A stretch of DNA of 64,000 bases from Symbiodinium natans (Eukaryota; Sar; Dinophyceae; Suessiales; Symbiodiniaceae), in contig CAJNDS010002668.1 in assembly GCA_905221605.1 (NCBI GenBank), forward strand, positions 467,501-531,500. Direction: 5' to 3'. Numbering within the stretch: position 1 is the stretch's first letter; each line of letters opens with the position of its first letter. The translations under genes and the position numbers were made by a program. Below, piece by piece: positions 31,444-43,596 of the stretch. The notes under the pieces are model-generated. The model worked only from the letters and a program-made list of their open reading frames with translations, had not been told where the DNA came from and ran no database searches.

Positions 31444-32611
31444 ATAAAGGAGCTTATTAGGGCGTTTATAAGAGGTCTTATAGGGTTTATAGACATACAC
31501 GATTTTGGGGGTTTGGGGTTTGTCGGCTTGAACGTCTGGGTAGGGTTTGGCGGGTTTATAGGGGTGTAAAGGCGTATAGGGTTGATTAGGTTGTATGGGG
31601 CTTATAGGGGTTCAGGATTTTCTGGGCTCATAGTTATTTTAAGTTTTTTGCCGGTGGTATGGTGTTCTTATTGCGTTCTTCTGGGGTACTTATACATAGG
31701 GTTATTCTGTTTTTTTGTTCCCCTACAGGTTGGCTTGTTAATGCTGCAAGGGTTAACCCTAAAGCCCTAAAACCCTGACGCCCTACAGCCCTATAACCCT
31801 TGCTCTCCAACACCCTAAAACCCGAAAACCCTGAAACCCTAGAACCCCTGAAACCCTAAAACCCTAGAACCACTAAACCCCAACACCCCAAAACCCCCAA
31901 AACCTAGAACCCTAGACCCCAAACCCTAAACCTCTAAGAACATAAAACCCAAAACGCTATAGCCCTAACACCCCAAAGGGCTAACCTAAAACCCTAAAGC
32001 CCTAAACCCTAAAAACCCTAATACCCTAATCCTTAAACCCCAAACCCCAAAAAAAATAGAACCCTAAACCCTAAAGCCCTAAACCCTAAACCCTAAAAAC
32101 ATAGAACCCTAACCCCAAATCCCCAAATCCCCAAAACCCGCGGACTGCCACAGGCCGGGGGTGGCAGAACGAGACGTCAGCACCCACCTGCCACCTTTCG
32201 GCAGGTTTGTTGGGTTTGGATAAGGTTTTAGGGTTTAGGGTTTAGGGTTTAGGGTTTAGGGTTTAGGGTTTAGGGTTTAGGGTTTGTAGGATTTCAAGTC
32301 CGGTCTCGAAAAGGGTTGAGGGTTTAGGGTTTAGGGATATACAGGCAGGTTGTTTCTTGGGAGAAAGGGTTCATGTTTAAGGTTTCAGGGTTCAGAAGGT
32401 CTTTTATGTATGTATGCATATTGTATATACATAGGAATTTACATATATATATTTACATATGTATATATACCATTTTGCCTTTTTAAGGGTACTTAAACTC
32501 AACAAGGAATAACTAACATGTTTCATTCTTATTACTCTCCCAACCATGAACCGGTTTAGGGTTTAGGGTTTAGGGTTTAGGAAAGCCGTATAAAGATTGT
32601 ATGCTTGTGAG

Positions 32612-32702
32612 CCTTCTCTTTCGAGAGCCGGATCCTGAGCTTTGTGAGGCACCTCTTTGACTCCGAGCATGCGCGGCGTCACGAAGAAGCACCACAAAGC
32701 AG
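32612..32702 (+). CDS. exon: FSFESRILSFVRHLFDSEHA
   Basis: It continues RRHEEAPQS to a GC donor (CAG|GCAGGG). A helical, charged segment. The 5' limit is uncertain. Confidence 0.42.
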
Positions 32703-33520
32703 GCAGGGTTTTGGGGTTTGGGGTTGGGTTTAGGGTTCAGGGTTTTCGGGTTTAGGGCTTAGATTAGGGTTTAGGGTTTAGGGTTTAGGGGTGCGCCCTC
32801 AAAAAAGTGTAATGTGCCTTACTGATTCCCGGGACAACTTGTAAGACGACCGGGTTTAGGGTTTAGGGTTGAGTTAGCAGTGCTAGTAGCCCTGCTTGCC
32901 TGCCATATGGGCTCTGCCAGAAGGGCACACGACTTCTCAGAGGGGACATGGGGCGAAATAAGGAAAGGATCCGAGAATGAGGGCTAAGACGGTTTAGGGT
33001 TTAGGGTTTAGGGTCAATTATGGTATATTTCGGTATACTAGTGTGGCCTATTTCGGGAATGCCAATATGGTCTTTTTGGCGGGTTGTCGGGTCGGCTTGA
33101 AACAGCTTCGTGTCCGCGACATGTCATGGCCGCATGGCCCAGTATCATTGCCGTGCGTGTCTTGACGACGATTCCAGGTCAAACCCTAAACCCTAAACCC
33201 TAAACCCTAAACCGTGGCTCTGCAGACTAGGATTGAGGCGCTGTGGGGTTAGAGTGGGCTCTTCACTCAGAGGCTCCTGTGCAAGATGAGCATGCTGGTG
33301 CCCTGAGTGTCGGCTGTCGGTCAAAAACCCACAGCCTTCTTGCAACACATCTGCAAACCGCTCCAGCTATGTCAGTGTCTCCATGTCCTCCGATCCCTCA
33401 CCCTAAACCCTAAACCCTAAACCCTAAACCCTAAACCCATGTTCCCCTTAACCCTGGGGCCGAACCGAACAGAATCCTTGCCTGCTGCTTGAGCGAGTGC
33501 AGGAATTGAAACCCTAAGCC

Positions 33521-33626
33521 CCAAACCCTAAACCCTAAACCCTAAACCCTAAACCCTAAACCCTAAACCCTAAACCCTAAACCCTAAACCCTAAACCCTA
33601 AACCCTAAACCCTAAACCCTAAACCA
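33521..33626. repeat. CCCTAAA array, about 15 units
   Basis: Directly upstream of a family E element. Confidence 0.92.
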
Positions 33627-33638
33627 AATCCTAACTTC

Positions 33639-33736
33639 ACTTTCTTCTGGCTGGCTCTCGAGACTTTTACCTTTTGGGTTGTTGAAGAAACTACACTGGA
33701 AGTTAAACTTTTAGGAGGGGTTCAGAAGTCAGCCCC
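33639..33736. mobile_element. family E element
   Basis: TTTCTTCTGGCTGGCTCTCG to GGAGGGGTTCAGAAGTCAGC. Confidence 0.72.
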
Positions 33737-33826
33737 CGCCAAGTAAGCCCTAAGCTTCTTAGTCCTAAACCCTAAACCCTAAACCCTAACCCTAAACCCT
33801 AAACCCTAAACCCTAAACCCTATGAG

Positions 33827-33912
33827 CTTCTTCCTCTACTCCCCACGGAGGCTTCCTGGCTGTGGCCAGCCGCGTGCCTCTTGTGCAGGTTAACGCGTCC
33901 GAAGCCTTTCAG
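33827..33912 (+). CDS. exon: TPHGGFLAVASRVPLVQVNA
   Basis: After a CCCTAAA tract and TATGAG, the frame runs to SEAFQ and a consensus donor GTAAAT. Family unknown. Confidence 0.45.
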
Positions 33913-33989
33913 GTAAATCGCGAAGTCTTTCAACTTTGGGGGGGTTTAGGGTTTAGGGTTTAGGGTTTAGGGGAGCTTACAGAAAGGCA

Positions 33990-34019
<30 letters not shown>
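33990..34019. repeat. poly(G) tract
   Basis: About 30 consecutive G. Confidence 0.95.
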
Positions 34020-34020
<1 letters not shown>

Positions 34021-34532
34021 TCCCCTTGCCCAGCTGCAACTTGAAGAGGCTTTCCAAAAGAGAAAGTTTCACAGGGCTCCTACTGTACCCTGAGCCCAAC
34101 AGAAACACCTAAAAGCCTTGGAAGAAACTGTGGTGCTCTCTTGCGCCCCGTTGGCCCGAATTTGGGGATTCAATGACTCCCCCCCAAAAGGGCGTAGGGT
34201 CCATGTACCCTAAAAGAGATTCTATAGCATAGGGTTCAGGGTTAGGGTTAAGATTTAGATTTAGGGTTTAGGGTTCTTGTCGTGTAGGGTGTATGATCCC
34301 TGAAACCACAATCTATATCAGGGAAGTTACATGGTCCCTGAACAGGGTCCCTTACCCCTAAACCCTAAACCCTATATAAACCCCAAACCCCAAACCCTAA
34401 ACCCTAAACCCTAAACCCTAAACCCTAAACCCTAAACCCTAAACCCTCACCAGGGTATAATGGGGTTCCCCCAATTAAGGGCCCATGTTTAAACTTTGCC
34501 TGTCCCCGGTGTGCTGCCTCTTTTTTTCCCCA

Positions 34533-34662
34533 AAGGGTCCATGTTAGGGTTTAGGGTTTAGGGTTTAGGGTTGTAGTGTATGCCTGGGCCTTCAAGGGAT
34601 TTCTGTGTAGTAACTTTCGAAAGCCCAAGTATGTAGTATACGGGCACACGGGCCCTTCGGAT
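34533..34662. mobile_element. family F element with TTTAGGG insert
   Basis: GGGTCCATGTTAGGGTTTAGG at the left shows a telomeric insert after GTCCATG. It continues TGGGCCTTCAAGG and ends AAGTATGTAGTATACGGGC. Confidence 0.62.
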
Positions 34663-34965
34663 CCCTTCAGGGTTTAGGGTGGTTTAGGGTCTAGGGGTTC
34701 AGGGTTAAATTCCCCGGAATCCTAGCCGCAGTTAAGCCCGATTCAGTGCAAGCCAGGAGACCCTCGAGGTAAGACCTACGCCCCAAACACTAAACCCTAA
34801 ATACCGACAGAAATCAGGTCCTTGAACTACGTGGCCTAGAGCCTGCGACAGAAGCCGAGGCGACTGGGACTTGATTTACGAGTGTGGGCTTAAACCCTAA
34901 ACCCTATGGGTTTGCAGGATTTTAGGGTTCAGGGTTTATAAGGGTTAGTGTGCTCCTGCTCCCAG

Positions 34966-35018
34966 GTGATGAGGACAAGAGTCTGGGTTCAACAAACAGA
35001 AGGGCCGTAGAGTTGCAG
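34966..35018 (+). CDS. exon: DEDKSLGSTNRRAVELQ
   Basis: A 53-bp segment between CTCCCAG and a GTAGTG donor. Short, so only moderate support. Confidence 0.4.
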
Positions 35019-35029
35019 GTAGTGACGAG

Positions 35030-37090
35030 GAGACCTGCTGAAAAAAAGTGTTTACAGGGTTTGTACTCTGTCCTTTGTGTGCGATGGCCTCAGTCGGGAT
35101 GATTGCGACTTCTCACGTAGCTCGCTAGAGTTGAGTCCTGGGAGAAAAGGGTTTAAAGGGTTTTTGCTTCCGTGGCCGGGTAGCACATGCCCATCGCGTG
35201 CAACAGCTATGTATGCCAACGTATGCATCTGGAGAGATGTACCAATCCGGCATTACTCAGGCTCCGTTGAATCCATGCAATATAACGGGACAGTACGTCG
35301 TGACCGCGACCATATTTTCCTGGGTGAGCAGGCTTCAGTTCCAGATTTTCAGGCCTCTGGTGAAGTCTTCCCACAGCACACGCGTTGGGGATTCCCATGG
35401 GGGGGAGGGGGGGGGGGAGGGGGGGGAGGGGGGGGGGGAGGGGAAAGCACAAAAAACCTTGCAACAGGTACGACTACACCTGAACTTCCCTAAACTTGCT
35501 CAAACTTTTAAACTTCCTTAACCCTATATTGGGTTGTGCTGTCGGAGAGTTGTTTAGTTCTCTTCTCCCCTTGCACGGGAACCTATTCATAAACAGTTTT
35601 CAAAGGGTCTAAAGCACCAACTCAGTATAGCAACATATGAACTACCAAGAGCAACCCAAATCGTCGATTGGGTGTGAGAGGTTCGTGGCGTAAGGGTTGG
35701 TAGGGATGAGGGCAGGGGGTTCGGGGCTTTTAGAGCTGTGAAAATTGTCAAAAGCTGGGTTTTGGAGTACTACACTTTAATACTTTTTTTTGGTTCTGGG
35801 TTCCTATAATAGCTACTTATATCTAAAAAGTATATACTTTTTTCCAGGGTCTACTCCAAAGCTAAGAAAGGGTCGAGGGTTGAGGGTTGCGGGCTTGATG
35901 TGAGGTTATCTCGGTTTTAAGTTTCAGGAATCGAGTTGCAAGTTTTTTCTGCGTCAGCGAAGCAAAAGGTCGGCAGAGTCTATAGGGGCTTGTTGTTTGC
36001 GCTACCCATTCGAGCTTTTTTCTCCACTGTTTCCTACTAGATCCTTGGTTGTGACTGACTTTTGGGCATGTTTGAGAGGTGCACGCTGACAGGGTTGCAC
36101 ACCCATCGTATGCTCTTATTTTGGTCTGTCTCCAAGCAGGCTGCAGAAGCAGAGCAGACGGGCAAAAGGTGGATGCCAGCGTACCGAAGGCGTCGCGGCC
36201 TTTGGCTTGTGATTTAAAAGACTGTTTTGGGGGCTTTTGATGAATGAGGTGGGCGATGGTTTTTTTCTTCGCATGCCGTAAGGCAAAAAGGGAGGTGAGC
36301 AGCTGGCATACTATACAACTGGGCAAGAGAGAAGGGGGGAGGACAACCAAAAACACAAGCAAACCGAGGGAGGGAGTGAGAGACAGAGAGAGAGAGCCAA
36401 TGCAAGATAGCTGGTTGCCAGGTAACCCAAAGCAAGGCAAACCTTCCCCTCCTGGGTCCTCGGTCGTTGTTCGCCTTAGGGTTTAGGGTAAAGTTTAGGG
36501 TTTCCTTCCGTAGTCATTGGTGGGGTGGGGAAGGGCTTGTCTAGCCCGAGGAACTCCACGGTTTATTGTCAGCAAGCATGAATCCTGAGGGTCCAACGTG
36601 CCCAAGCAGCAAATACTCAGGCCCTGGGGGCCCTGAGTATATGAGAGGCTCTTTAGAATATATTCGCACTATGGAGGCACCCTAAACCCGAACCCGAAAA
36701 AACCGTATGCCCTATAAACCATGAAGGCCAATAATATACTATATCGGCACCTGCAGCCCCAAGCCTAAACCCCTTAAACCTCAAGCCAATCTTCAGGCCC
36801 AAGAATGATACTAGATAGGCACTCGAAACCCAAAGCCAAGAGCACCTTAGACCCAAAGCCCTAAACCCCCCGAGAATCATACAAAATAGGCACCCGAAGA
36901 CCGAAGCCTAACCCCCCTAAATCAAGATAAGGCCCAAGAAGACAGGACCCAAAGCGTAAACCACTACACCCTACATCGATTTCAGGCCCACGAATATACT
37001 GCATGAAACACCGCAATGTGCGACATAGGTACCCGAAACCCCTGCATCCTACACCTTTACCCAAGAATATACTGCATCACATACCGAACC
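35030..37090. other. no gene recognised
   Basis: Repeat-poor in CCCTAAA at the left, degraded CCCTAAA-like units at 36680-37080. Several open frames on both strands have low-complexity composition. Confidence 0.45.
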
Positions 37091-37117
37091 CTACATGGTT
37101 CCTTTGAATTTCTCCAG

Positions 37118-37200
37118 GCTCGAGCTTCTCACGCCCATCGTTGGGGGCGCCGGGGAGCTTGTGGTCAACGCCGACCGCGCCACCACCCTCGAGGAGAGGG
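37118..37200 (+). CDS. exon: LELLTPIVGGAGELVVNADR
   Basis: It continues ATTLEER and ends where the TTTAGGG tract creates the donor (AGGG|GTTTAGGG). One of the most protein-like exons between 35 and 42 kb. Family unknown. Confidence 0.5.
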
Positions 37201-37845
37201 GTTTAGGGTTCCGGGTTCAGGGTTAAGGGTTTAGGGTTTAGGGTTAACAAGCCTGAAACAAACAGGCCTAAGACCTGAGGCCTCTCGGGAGGTCAGGGGC
37301 CTGTGATGGGGGTGGCGCTAAGCAAGGCCCCAAACCCTAAACCCCAAACTCCTGAACCCAAAACTCCTGAACTCTAAACGCTAAACCCTAAATCAAACAA
37401 CCCTAAGACCTGAGACCTATCGGCCTCAACCCTGAAAAGCCTACAAACCAGTCCCCAAACCCTAGAAACCCTAGAAGCCCCATAAACCCTATAAAGCCTG
37501 TAAACCCGATAGTCCCCTCCCCCTAAAAATTAACCCCTCCCTACCCCCCCCCCCCCCCCCTCCCCCCAAAAATCACCCAATATGCAATAATTTCAACTAT
37601 AATGGGGGGTATGTAATAGCAGGGGGTACCAAGAGACCCCAAAAACCCTTGGCCCTTAACTAAGAAATATACCTTGAATCAAATTAGGGTTCCTATTATA
37701 GTGTAAGGGATATTCCTTATAATTTAAGGGGTTTTGGAGTCTCCCTAAACCCTAAACCCTAAACCCTAAACCCTAAACCCTAAACCGGGGTTTTAATATT
37801 GGGGGGAGGGGATGAAACACTGTATTTCCGCCCGCTGACGCGCAG

Positions 37846-37887
37846 GAAGCCGGTCTCCAGTCGAAGCTCGGGGTGATGTTCTCGCAG
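37846..37887 (+). CDS. exon: EAGLQSKLGVMFSQ
   Basis: Exactly 14 codons between CGCAG and a GC donor (CAG|GCCTTT). Confidence 0.4.
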
Positions 37888-38118
37888 GCCTTTGCTTTAG
37901 GGTTTAGGCTTTAGGGTTTAGGGTTTAGGGTTTAGGGTTTAGGGTTTGGAGTTTGGGGTTTAGGGTTTAGGGTTTAGGGTGATATCAAGGGGTTAGGATT
38001 CAGGGCGAAGGGTTGAACGGATGAAGCGGGTTAGGATTTTTAGGGCGTAGAGTTGAATGGGTGAGGTGAAACGTGGCATGTACCATGCCACCTGCTGCAA
38101 GAAGGCCAGGTCCAGGCC

Positions 38119-38260
38119 CTACAAAGAGGCCCCCCCCCCTTTCACCCATGGTTATAAGTGGAGTTATAAGGACCCTAAATTGGGTTATAAGCATCCTAAC
38201 TTAGGTTTTAAGTCCCTTAGCTATTGTTAGCATAGGAAATGGGGGCGCCTCCCTTGTAGG
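38119..38260. mobile_element. family B palindromic element
   Basis: CTACAAAGAGGCCCCCCCC to GGGGGCGCCTCCCTTGTAG. Confidence 0.75.
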
Positions 38261-38725
38261 CCCATTCCGTGACGTCGTACCTGAGGCCCAACGCTCGACT
38301 CTCGGGTATCTCATGATGCTGGCGTCTGGGGTATTTTGCACTCGGCCCGCCTTCCCTAGCCCGGTCTTCTGAACACCAAAGCTTAGTAGTCGATTCCCAA
38401 AAGGGCCTTGCGCCTGTAGTTCCTGCAGGAAGTCGGACAGGGAGGAGCCCCAAAAACCCGAAGCCCTGAACCCTAAAACCCCAAACTGCAGTTGCCATTC
38501 CGGGAGGCCTTTGTGTGAACACCGACGTTGCAACTGGCGTATGAGTTCTAGAACCTGAAAACTCTGAAATCCTGAGGCCCTCATGGTGGAAACCCTGAGC
38601 TTCCTCAACCCCGTTCGGGTTAGGAAGCGTATTGGGGGTTCAGGGTTTACGGTTCAGGTCTTCCAAAACCCTAAACCCCTAACCCCTAAAAGCCCCCAAC
38701 TCCCCAAGCCCTGTTAGGACTGCAG

Positions 38726-38789
38726 CCCGCGCAACTTGGCCATCCAAGCCGGCCCATGGCAGGACAAAAAGCCTCTTGCGAAGCTTCGG
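38726..38789 (+). CDS. exon: PRNLAIQAGPWQDKKPLAKL
   Basis: Acceptor CTGCAG. It ends CGG|GTTTAGCG, a donor formed by a mutated telomere-type repeat. Confidence 0.42.
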
Positions 38790-39240
38790 GTTTAGCGTTT
38801 AGGGTTTGGGGTTTAGGGTTTAGGGTTTAGGGAATGAGGAGAAATGGGCGTTTTGGGCAAAGTATCCCGAAACCCTAATCCCAAACCCTAAGCCCGAAAT
38901 GGCTCGAAGTACGTCTTGTGCATACGTAGACTTCAGACACTAGACCCAAAAGTAGAATTTACTTGTATACTTAGGACAAGCATCTTTTGCAATTGTGGTC
39001 ATTGGAAAGGTGTTCTCGCTCCTGTCCTTACTAGGGGGCTTATGAGGCTTATGTGTGTTTTCTTGGGTGCGGGCAAACAGAAGCGGGGGGTGAACCCTAA
39101 ACCCTAGACCCTAAACCCTAAGCCCTAAACCCACAACCCACGACCCACAAACCTAAAACCTAAAGCCTGAACCCTAAACCTAAACTGTAAGGGATATACT
39201 CGAGAGACCCGGCCACGGCAGCCCCCTTCAGGATTGCTTG

Positions 39241-39328
39241 GGGTTTAGGGTTTAGGGTTTAGGGTTTAGGGTTTAGGGTTTAGGGTTTAGGGTTTAGGGT
39301 TTAGGGTTTAGGGTTTAGGGTTTAGGGT
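39241..39328. repeat. TTTAGGG array, about 12 units
   Basis: Pure heptamers. Confidence 0.92.
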
Positions 39329-39390
39329 GCTGTTTGTTTTGGCGGGGAGAAAATGAGGTTGGCGCCAAGATTGAACCCTCAACCCTGAAC

Positions 39391-39475
39391 CCTTGCTCAC
39401 CAACCCGGCGCTCATGGCCGTCGGTGAGGTGCAGCATCAGCAGCACGAGATGCAGCAGCTGCAGTCAAACCTCAG
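39391..39475 (+). CDS. exon: NPALMAVGEVQHQQHEMQQL
   Basis: Gln-rich helical segment continuing QSNL to a GC donor (CAG|GCCCTC). The 5' limit is uncertain. Confidence 0.4.
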
Positions 39476-39484
39476 GCCCTCCTC

Positions 39485-39674
39485 TTGGCTTTCTTCTGTT
39501 TAGGGTTTAGGGTTTAGGGTTAAAAGGGGCCCTTTGGGGCGAAGTCCCAAAATGGTCCTTATCGGTGTTTCTTCTGGCTGGCTCTTAGGCCTTTAACCTT
39601 TAAGGGTTGTTGGAGAAACTACCTTAAGGAGCCTAAACGTTGAAGTTTTGATAGGAGGGGTTCAGAAGTCAGCC
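39485..39674. mobile_element. family E element, duplicated 5' end
   Basis: GGCTTTCTTCTG occurs at 39485, followed by a TTTAGGG insert, and TTTCTTCTGGCTGGCTCTTA starts again at 39568. It ends GGGGTTCAGAAGTCAGCC. Confidence 0.68.
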
Positions 39675-39945
39675 AAGTTCTTTCTGGGGTTTCGTGTCGA
39701 GGGTTGGGACTTCTCACCTCTAGGGGCTACTTTTTCCCGCTCCCGCCCGGTTCTTGAATAGGGGTCTTATCAGGGCGGGTAAATGCTCAATTGCGTATCA
39801 TACAAAGTTGAGGCAGCGGCACTTCCTCCACCTAGCGCCTTTTGCACGCAAAGCCCCAGGACCCTACGTAGAATTATCGAAGGCGTGATTCTCAAGGAGC
39901 TGCCTGCCTTCGAGCCAAACTCCTCTATGTGCTGCCCTAAGGGTC

Positions 39946-40041
39946 CATGTACCTTATAAGTATATACTTGGGCCCCAAATTCCCTATATCGCAAGTACTT
40001 TAGGGCCCAAGTATGCCCTATTTAGGTACATGAGCCCTTAG
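39946..40041. mobile_element. family F palindromic element
   Basis: GGGTCCATGTACCTTATAAG and ATTTAGGTACATGAGCCC, with AGTATATACTTGGGCCC / GGGCCCAAGTATGCC inner arms. Confidence 0.78.
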
Positions 40042-40050
40042 ACCCTTAGG

Positions 40051-40177
40051 GCTAGTAAGATCTGCAGTTATAAGTAGAGCTATAAGGACCCGAAATTGGG
40101 GTATAAGGATCTTAACTTAGGCTGTAAGTCCCTAAACCCTACACCCTAACTACAGTTAGTATAGTATAAGGGGGCCC
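40051..40177. mobile_element. family B element with telomere-like insert
   Basis: Right end GGGGGCCCCTCCTTGTAC. CTAAACCCTACACCC interrupts the arm at about 40132-40147. Confidence 0.68.
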
Positions 40178-40286
40178 CTCCTTGTACTGGACAACTAAGC
40201 TCATGCTTGTGTGAGGCGTATGAACTTCGAGCGACTCCCTGCACACTTGGGCCGCAGCCTCAGCATCCTCAACCGCAAAGCCGGCA

Positions 40287-40410
40287 GGGTTTAGGAATTA
40301 GGGTTTAGGGTTTTTGGGTTTTAGGGTTTTAGGGGTTTTTAGGGTTTTTAGGGTTTTTAGGGTTTTAGGGTTTTAGGGTTTTAGGGTTTTAGGGTTTTAG
40401 GGGTTTAGTT
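40287..40410. repeat. TTTTAGGG octamer-variant array
   Basis: Units carry an extra T (TTTTAGGG), spread through about 110 bp. Confidence 0.9.
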
Positions 40411-40924
40411 TAGGGTTTGATTTGTTCAAGGGCTTGGGGTTTTGGTTTTAGGGCTGAGGGTGAAGCAAGGATTCCCTTGATTATGAGAAAATGCTGACTG
40501 CGCTACCTTGGACCCAGGAGAAACTTGTAAGCAGGATTCGCCTTTGGAGGGGTGGCTACGCCTTGGGGGGCGGCAACGATCCGTTTCCTGACAAGCTGCC
40601 CCAATGGCCTTTCCTGGCCTTAAGCTTTCAGCTAGAGTTCCCTTAGTTTGCTCATTGTTGTTTTGTAACACCCAAGGGTAGCTTAAACAGAATCCTTTCT
40701 GGTTCTACGAAAAGGGTACAGTAATTAAACCCAAAGCCATACACATCTAACACAGCCCAGGGCGTCCCGAATCAAACTCTCGGCCCAAGATCTTTCCCAC
40801 AACCCTCAAGTTCGTCGTAGTCGTCGTTGCTTTTGGCTAACCTCTAGGTCACCCCTTATTTTAGGGCCATAAGACCTCAAAAGTGCGGGCTACTGGGTGG
40901 GCTTTTGGGCTTTTGGGACATGTT

Positions 40925-41034
40925 GCATGGGTGGTTGTCAAACTTACGGTTCCCTTTTTGGATCCCTGTTATAATACGACACCTAATATTTATGGTACCC
41001 CAAAAGGGATGATAATTTTGACAACCGCCCAAAT
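40925..41034. mobile_element. family I palindromic element
   Basis: GCATGGGTGGTTGTCAAAC to TTTTGACAACCGCCCAAATGC. Inner TTCCCTTTTTGGATCCC / CCCCAAAAGGGATGATAA. Confidence 0.78.
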
Positions 41035-41142
41035 GCTTCCCTAAAACAATTGGGATTTATGAGGGGCCTTACATGCATTTATGTTTCGCAAAGGGGTTTA
41101 AATAGGCCAACCCAGGGTTATGGGATGCGGCCCTTCCAGTGG

Positions 41143-41253
41143 TTTAGGGTTTAGGGTTTAGGGTTCAGGGTTTAGGTTTAGGGTTTAGGGTTTAGGGTTT
41201 AGGGTTTAGGGTTTAGGGTTTAGGGTTTAGGGTTTAGGGTTTAGGGTTTAGGG
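41143..41253. repeat. TTTAGGG array, about 15 units
   Basis: Pure heptamers. Confidence 0.92.
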
Positions 41254-42169
41254 TCAGGTCCTTAGTCTGAAAGGTCCTCGTTCGGCCATTTCTCGGTCAC
41301 AGTCTCCTCAACAAGGCTCAGCGACGGGAGGGGAGGAGAGCGGGTGTTGGGCGTGTTTCCTACAGCAGTCTGCCTGGGTTTGGGGTTTTGGGTTTAGGGT
41401 TTAGGGTTTAGTGTTCAGTTTTTTGGATACCAGCTCAGTGTTGGGACCATGGGTATTGAGGTACTCTCGTATCCTCCTTTCAGGGGTTATCTCATGCCTT
41501 CATTCCCTGCTAAGAAGCCACATTCTTGTGTTTCACTCGTTGGAATCTTGAAAACACCACCGGGATCTTTACGCCCAGGCGTAGAAACTTTTTGAAAAGA
41601 ATCGAAGGGTCGTTGCATGACCCCTGAAAATAGTCCCTTACAGTACCTTCCTAAAAGGGTTCTGAGGTATGGGCTCCTGGTGTTGAAGCTAGTTTCTGCA
41701 ATTAAAGCTGATGATGTACTTGATGATCATGGCTTGCGCATGTTATTTAACAATGATGTGGTTGTGCTTCGCTCCCCAACAGACCTCACTTAGGTTTGGA
41801 GCCTGCTTTCTAGATAGCTTTCGTTCATGATTGTGCATGCCGTGTTCCAATGATGTTTAAGGCCGAAATGACCGCGACCCCTACACCTAGGTATTGACAC
41901 TGTGGTTCTTGCATGCTATTTTCCAATGTGATGATTGCGTTTCACAAGTTGTATCCCCCAAATCACCGCAGGAATCTCCACACCTAAGTGTCAAAACAAT
42001 TTTTTAAAGCTTCAGTTGTTCATCTTCGCCCCCAAAAACCAAGACTTGCGCGCATGATTCTCAGCCTCTTAACTTTGCTCCGTGTCGTTTGGATGCAGCA
42101 GGTCAAGCGCCTCTGACCCTAAGCCCTCAACCCGAACACCCTGAACCCCAACCCTAAAATCCTAAACCC

Positions 42170-42255
42170 GAAGCCCGAAACCCCAAACCCCAAACCCCAA
42201 ACCCCAAACCCTAAACCCTCAACCCTCAACCCTCAACCCTAAACCCAAACCCCAA
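42170..42255. repeat. CCCCAAA/CCCTCAA variant array
   Basis: Mixed CCCGAAA, CCCCAAA and CCCTCAA units just upstream of the exon at 42262. Confidence 0.88.
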
Positions 42256-42261
42256 CACCAG

Positions 42262-42317
42262 AATCATCTCGAATGCCGGAACGCCACTGCGTAGCAAAGT
42301 GGACGTCGGTACAGCTG
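42262..42317 (+). CDS. exon: IISNAGTPLRSKVDVGTAG
   Basis: Acceptor ACCAG. Two GT donors are possible (42309 or 42318). Protein-like; family unknown. Confidence 0.42.
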
Positions 42318-42592
42318 GGTGGAGGCAAAATCCCGGCCTAAAGTAACCCTTGGCACCCTTCTAGATAAAGGGTTTAGGGTTTAGGGTATAAGGGTCATGT
42401 GCTGTAATTATTGGTAAATACCCTTTCGCCCTAAATTGCTAACCCTGAACCCGAAACCCTGAACCCTAACAAGCCCCTGAGTGTATCCGTTAGGCCACTC
42501 TTGCTAAACCCTAAGCCTTAACCCTAAACCCTAAACCCTAAACCCTAAACCCCTTAACCCTAAACCCTAAACCCTAAACCCTAAACCCCTGC

Positions 42593-42625
42593 GCTTGGGA
42601 TGACGAGCCAGGAGCCCCTCCTGAG
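42593..42625 (+). CDS. candidate exon: AWDDEPGAPPE
   Basis: Short block directly after a CCCTAAA tract, with a consensus GTAAGG donor. The start is uncertain. Confidence 0.33.
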
Positions 42626-43485
42626 GTAAGGACGGCCTCGCCCCTGGCCATGAGAGCGCCAGGCCGGAGATAAACCGGCAAACCCCCTAAACCTTCCTTG
42701 GGAGGCTGGGTTTAGGGTTTAGGGTTTGGGGTTTAGGGTTTAGGGTTTAGGGTTTGGGGTTTGGGGTTTGGGGTTTAGGGTTTAGGGCTTAGGTCCCTAC
42801 TTGGAGGTTCCCCCTTAAACTACCAGTCCTTGATTAGTAGGGGGGGTACTAGAATCCCTATTGAGCCCAAACCCTACTTGAAGGTTATCACCCCAACTGT
42901 AACTGTTCTTTTACGCCCCCTACGTCCCCTAAGCAGGCTATAAGGACGGTTGTAAATGGGGTTAGAAGTACCCTTGAACCTCCAAGTTAACCCTAAACAC
43001 ATCTTCTGAAGAGGTGGGGGCTTAGGGTTCAAGATTTAGGGTTCAGGGTTTAGGGTTTTGCACTCCCAGCTCTGCTCTTTTTTGAGGGCGCCTCTTTCAA
43101 TCTGGGCCCACAATCCTCAAAAATACCCTTCAACCCTCATCACCCCAAGCAGGCCTTAGAATCCCCAAGCCCTACGCGTCCTTTCGTGGCAAGTGGCTGC
43201 ATGGTGCACGTAATTTCCGGGGGCGAGGCTATCGCAGCTTTCGGCTTCTGCTTCTCCCCGAATCGCTTCAGCCCCAAAAGGGTTTGGGGTTTAGGGGCCC
43301 CAAAATGTCGCAACAAACAAAAGCCAAAAGAAGTAAGCTCTTCAGAATCAGGCAATCGGCAGCAAGGAACCAAACCCTCACAGATCGAAATTGGCGCACA
43401 AGTCGATCCCAAAACCTCTTCACCCTACCAGCACCTCCCCTCCCCTTCTCCCCCTAATTCTTCTGCATCGTGCCCGAAGTACAGT

Positions 43486-43596
43486 ACTTACTACGACTTT
43501 CTCAGCCAATAGTTGAACTTTAAGCTTTTTGGGTTTCCTTATTTAGTAGGAATAATACAGTTAACCTTTTTCCCCCTTGGTTATATTGGAGAAGTA
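43486..43596. mobile_element. family J element
   Basis: ACTTACTACGACTTTCTCAGCC...AATAGTTGAACTTTAAGC... to TTGGAGAAGTAAG. Confidence 0.65.

Larger units (their letters stand above)
39680..42115. other. repeat-rich stretch without recognised exons
   Basis: Families F, B and I, the TTTTAGGG array, then at 41560-42000 diverged copies of a roughly 100-bp unit containing CCTACACCTAGGTATTGACA-like motifs. Confidence 0.45.

Noticed and set aside
1522-33245. TAG reassigned as a sense codon (in-frame TAG after several exons, e.g. 1523, 9305, 10654, and near 33234)
   Set aside because: Most of these TAGs lie inside GTAG-type donors (GTAGAG, GTAGAT, GTAGCT), and the one near 33234 follows a possible GTGGGG donor. 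The long frames (carbonic anhydrase, MYND, 385-aa gene) contain no internal TAG and end at normal stops.
35077-35493. 138-residue ORF on +
   Set aside because: It ends in a poly(Gly) stretch from a G run and shows no protein-like motif.
35862-36440. 192-residue minus-strand ORF
   Set aside because: Composition is low-complexity, it has no domain or splice support, and it opposes the direction of all other genes.
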